From contig NC_018217.1 of the NCBI RefSeq assembly GCF_000219625.1, positions 62,001 through 126,000 on the forward strand: a stretch of DNA of 64,000 nt, written 5' to 3'. The notes beneath the pieces were generated by a model. The model had not been told where the DNA came from and did no database searches. It saw only the letters and a list, made by a program, of their open reading frames with translations. A program made the position numbers and the translations under genes. Every line of letters begins with the position of its first letter. The stretch's first letter is position 1. This document shows, one piece after another, positions 62,551 to 64,000 of the stretch. The stretch is from Zymoseptoria tritici IPO323. Its lineage: Eukaryota > Ascomycota > Dothideomycetes > Mycosphaerellales > Mycosphaerellaceae.

Positions 62551-64000
62551 CTATGCCAACTCCGACAAAACACCGTCGATCCAGTCGTAGCCCTGCTCTA
62601 TCGCCTGCCATCCTACCCCGAGCGGATCTTCTGCGGGGAACAAGTCAAATGCATGCCCGCATTGGTCCGCGATGACCAATTCCACGGGGACGTTATGCTT
62701 GCTCAACTCGTCCCGGGTAGCAATGCTCATGGACGATGGAAGCCAGTCGTCGCGGGTTCCATGAACCATGAATGTCGGCACCTTGTACGAGTCGTCCCGC
62801 ACGTGCGCCAATGGACTCACTTCACGCACTTCCGACGTGCTCGGGCTCGGCAGGTACCTCCAATGCTCGTGGTCCGAGTCTTTCATGTCATTGCTGTGTG
62901 CGAGCTGAGTCTTGCTGGGAAGCCCGCGGAGGAGTGTCCGCACCGATTGAGCCTTCCAATTCAGATGCAGCACGATTCGGGCACGAGGATCCTGCAATGT
63001 CAACGAAAGTGACGGAGTCTTCTTCAGGTTCAAGGGCGTATAATCGGTCAGATGATGATCCTGTACGCCGCTCAGTATATCGTCGACCTCCTGCGGATCT
63101 TCTTCGGCGGCTTCGGGGCAGCAAGGGGTGTCCCAGTCTGATCACGGTTAGTGGACCATACCATTGCGGATCACGGGATGTACTTACGCTCGTGCTCTAG
63201 ATCGGTCGGAGAATACAGTGCAAATACTGCGTCTGGCGGCTTGACGCCTTGTTGCGGTCCGGTGAAGCCTAGACTCATGGCCAACTGACCCCCGCTGGAC
63301 CAACCCACCGCAATGAGCTTGTTTGTATCGGGTCTGACGGATTCGGCAAGAGGAACGTGCGGGAGCTCTTCACGGGCCCATCGCAGTGCCGCACAACAGT
63401 CCATATACGGCCCTTCGTAGAGCCCGACCTCGGGGCAAAGGCGATAATCCACACTGATGGGCAAAAAGCCTCGTTTCAAAAGCTCCCGGACGTGCTTCAT
63501 AGGAATATCCTTTCGACCAAACAACAAGTGGCCACCACCATGGAACAGCAGCGCAATCGGTCTCTTCGTCTCCGGTGGGTCCGGTGCTTTGGGAAGATAT
63601 ATGTCCGCGAACAGATCCACACCCGCGCGACGTAGCCACTGTGTCTGCTGCATCATGATGCCTGCACGCTTCTCCGCGCTGGGACCAACTGTCGGCGAAT
63701 GACGGGAGTGACCTTCCTTCGTCGCTACGATCAGCCTCATCGTCCGAGCCTCCACCGAGTCGCCGTCGGTCCACGAGACGTGCTTGAAGCCGGCGTGTTG
63801 CAGCGCACTAGACCAGAAAATCTCGTCACCAAGAGCATGCTTCCTCCCGTCGTCGAAATACCACCAGCCATCAAGCAGCCCGAACACCAGGTCAAACCAG
63901 TAAATCGAGCGGGTGAACTCCACAAGGCAGAAGACACCCCCCTCCGTGAGCGCCGGAAGAATGTTTCCCGCCGTTTGTTTCGCATCTTTGGTGGCGTGGA
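62551..64000 (-). CDS. Non-reducing polyketide synthase, C-terminal part (CMeT and hydrolase release domain)
   Basis: The gene enters from the right edge; exons visible are 63188 to beyond 64000 and 62551-63137, joined by a 50-nt intron (GTAAGT to CAG, phase 1). The first 85 or so visible residues are the end of a C-methyltransferase domain (ALTEGGVFCLVEFTRSIYWF, FGLLDGWWYFDDGRKHALGD). After a linker comes an alpha/beta-hydrolase domain with oxyanion motif LLFHGGGHLLFG, nucleophile motif GWSSGG, acid in HGTRDDWLP and base in DQCGHAFDLF. This CMeT-plus-esterase ending is typical of NR-PKSs that make C-methylated aromatic acids, such as the orsellinate-derived 3,5-dimethylorsellinic acid type. 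Upstream SAT, KS, AT, PT and ACP domains should lie beyond 64000. Confidence 0.9.

Overview
The window is fungal nuclear DNA, almost certainly a filamentous ascomycete (Pezizomycotina; a Dothideomycete in the Mycosphaerella group would fit, but this is inference). Reasons: short GT-AG introns of about 50-70 nt with CTAAC/CTGAC branch sites, HET-domain genes, a LaeA-like methyltransferase, a non-reducing PKS, an ABC-C drug pump, and repeats damaged by C-to-T change at CpA, the mark of RIP (repeat-induced point mutation). Exon borders were placed by eye from splice signals, reading frame and family motifs; there is no transcript evidence.

Region 1 (1-10 kb): a broken HET gene with degraded HET 3' ends beside it, a LaeA-like methyltransferase, an F-box/cysteine-rich protein and an intact HET gene. 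Region 2 (10.4-25.2 kb): an amidase pseudogene, then a conserved housekeeping block: TOM6, a membrane-anchored ubiquitin protease, mitochondrial bL9, a membrane protein, a Ufd1/zinc-finger protein, a transcription-type cyclin, TMA7 and a mitochondrial 3-hydroxyacyl-CoA dehydrogenase. TOM6 and TMA7 are tiny spliced genes that simple ORF scanning misses.

Region 3 (25.8-46.1 kb) is accessory: three DUF7730-type paralogues, an M35-like secreted metalloprotease, a six-exon secreted protein, a DUF3632-type gene, a divergent copper transporter / ferric reductase pair whose shared promoter carries three copies of ACTTGCTCA, a broken hypothetical gene and an ABC-C transporter. Several of these genes carry one single-base frameshift each, mostly in short homopolymers, which could be real decay or assembly error.

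Region 4 (46.2-60.4 kb) is a repeat island. It holds an 81-bp stray piece resembling the ABC gene, a RIP-wrecked Ty3/Gypsy element, and an approximately 11-kb unit bounded by 37-bp inverted repeats. That unit carries an rve_4-like integrase gene and two further genes, and is split by a Tad1-like LINE flanked by a 13-bp duplication. Without the LINE the TIR element would be about 5.4 kb.

Region 5 (60.8-64 kb): a COMT-type O-methyltransferase faces the 3' end of a non-reducing PKS (C-methyltransferase plus alpha/beta-hydrolase release domain) that runs off the window. This is the edge of a secondary-metabolite cluster abutting the transposon island.
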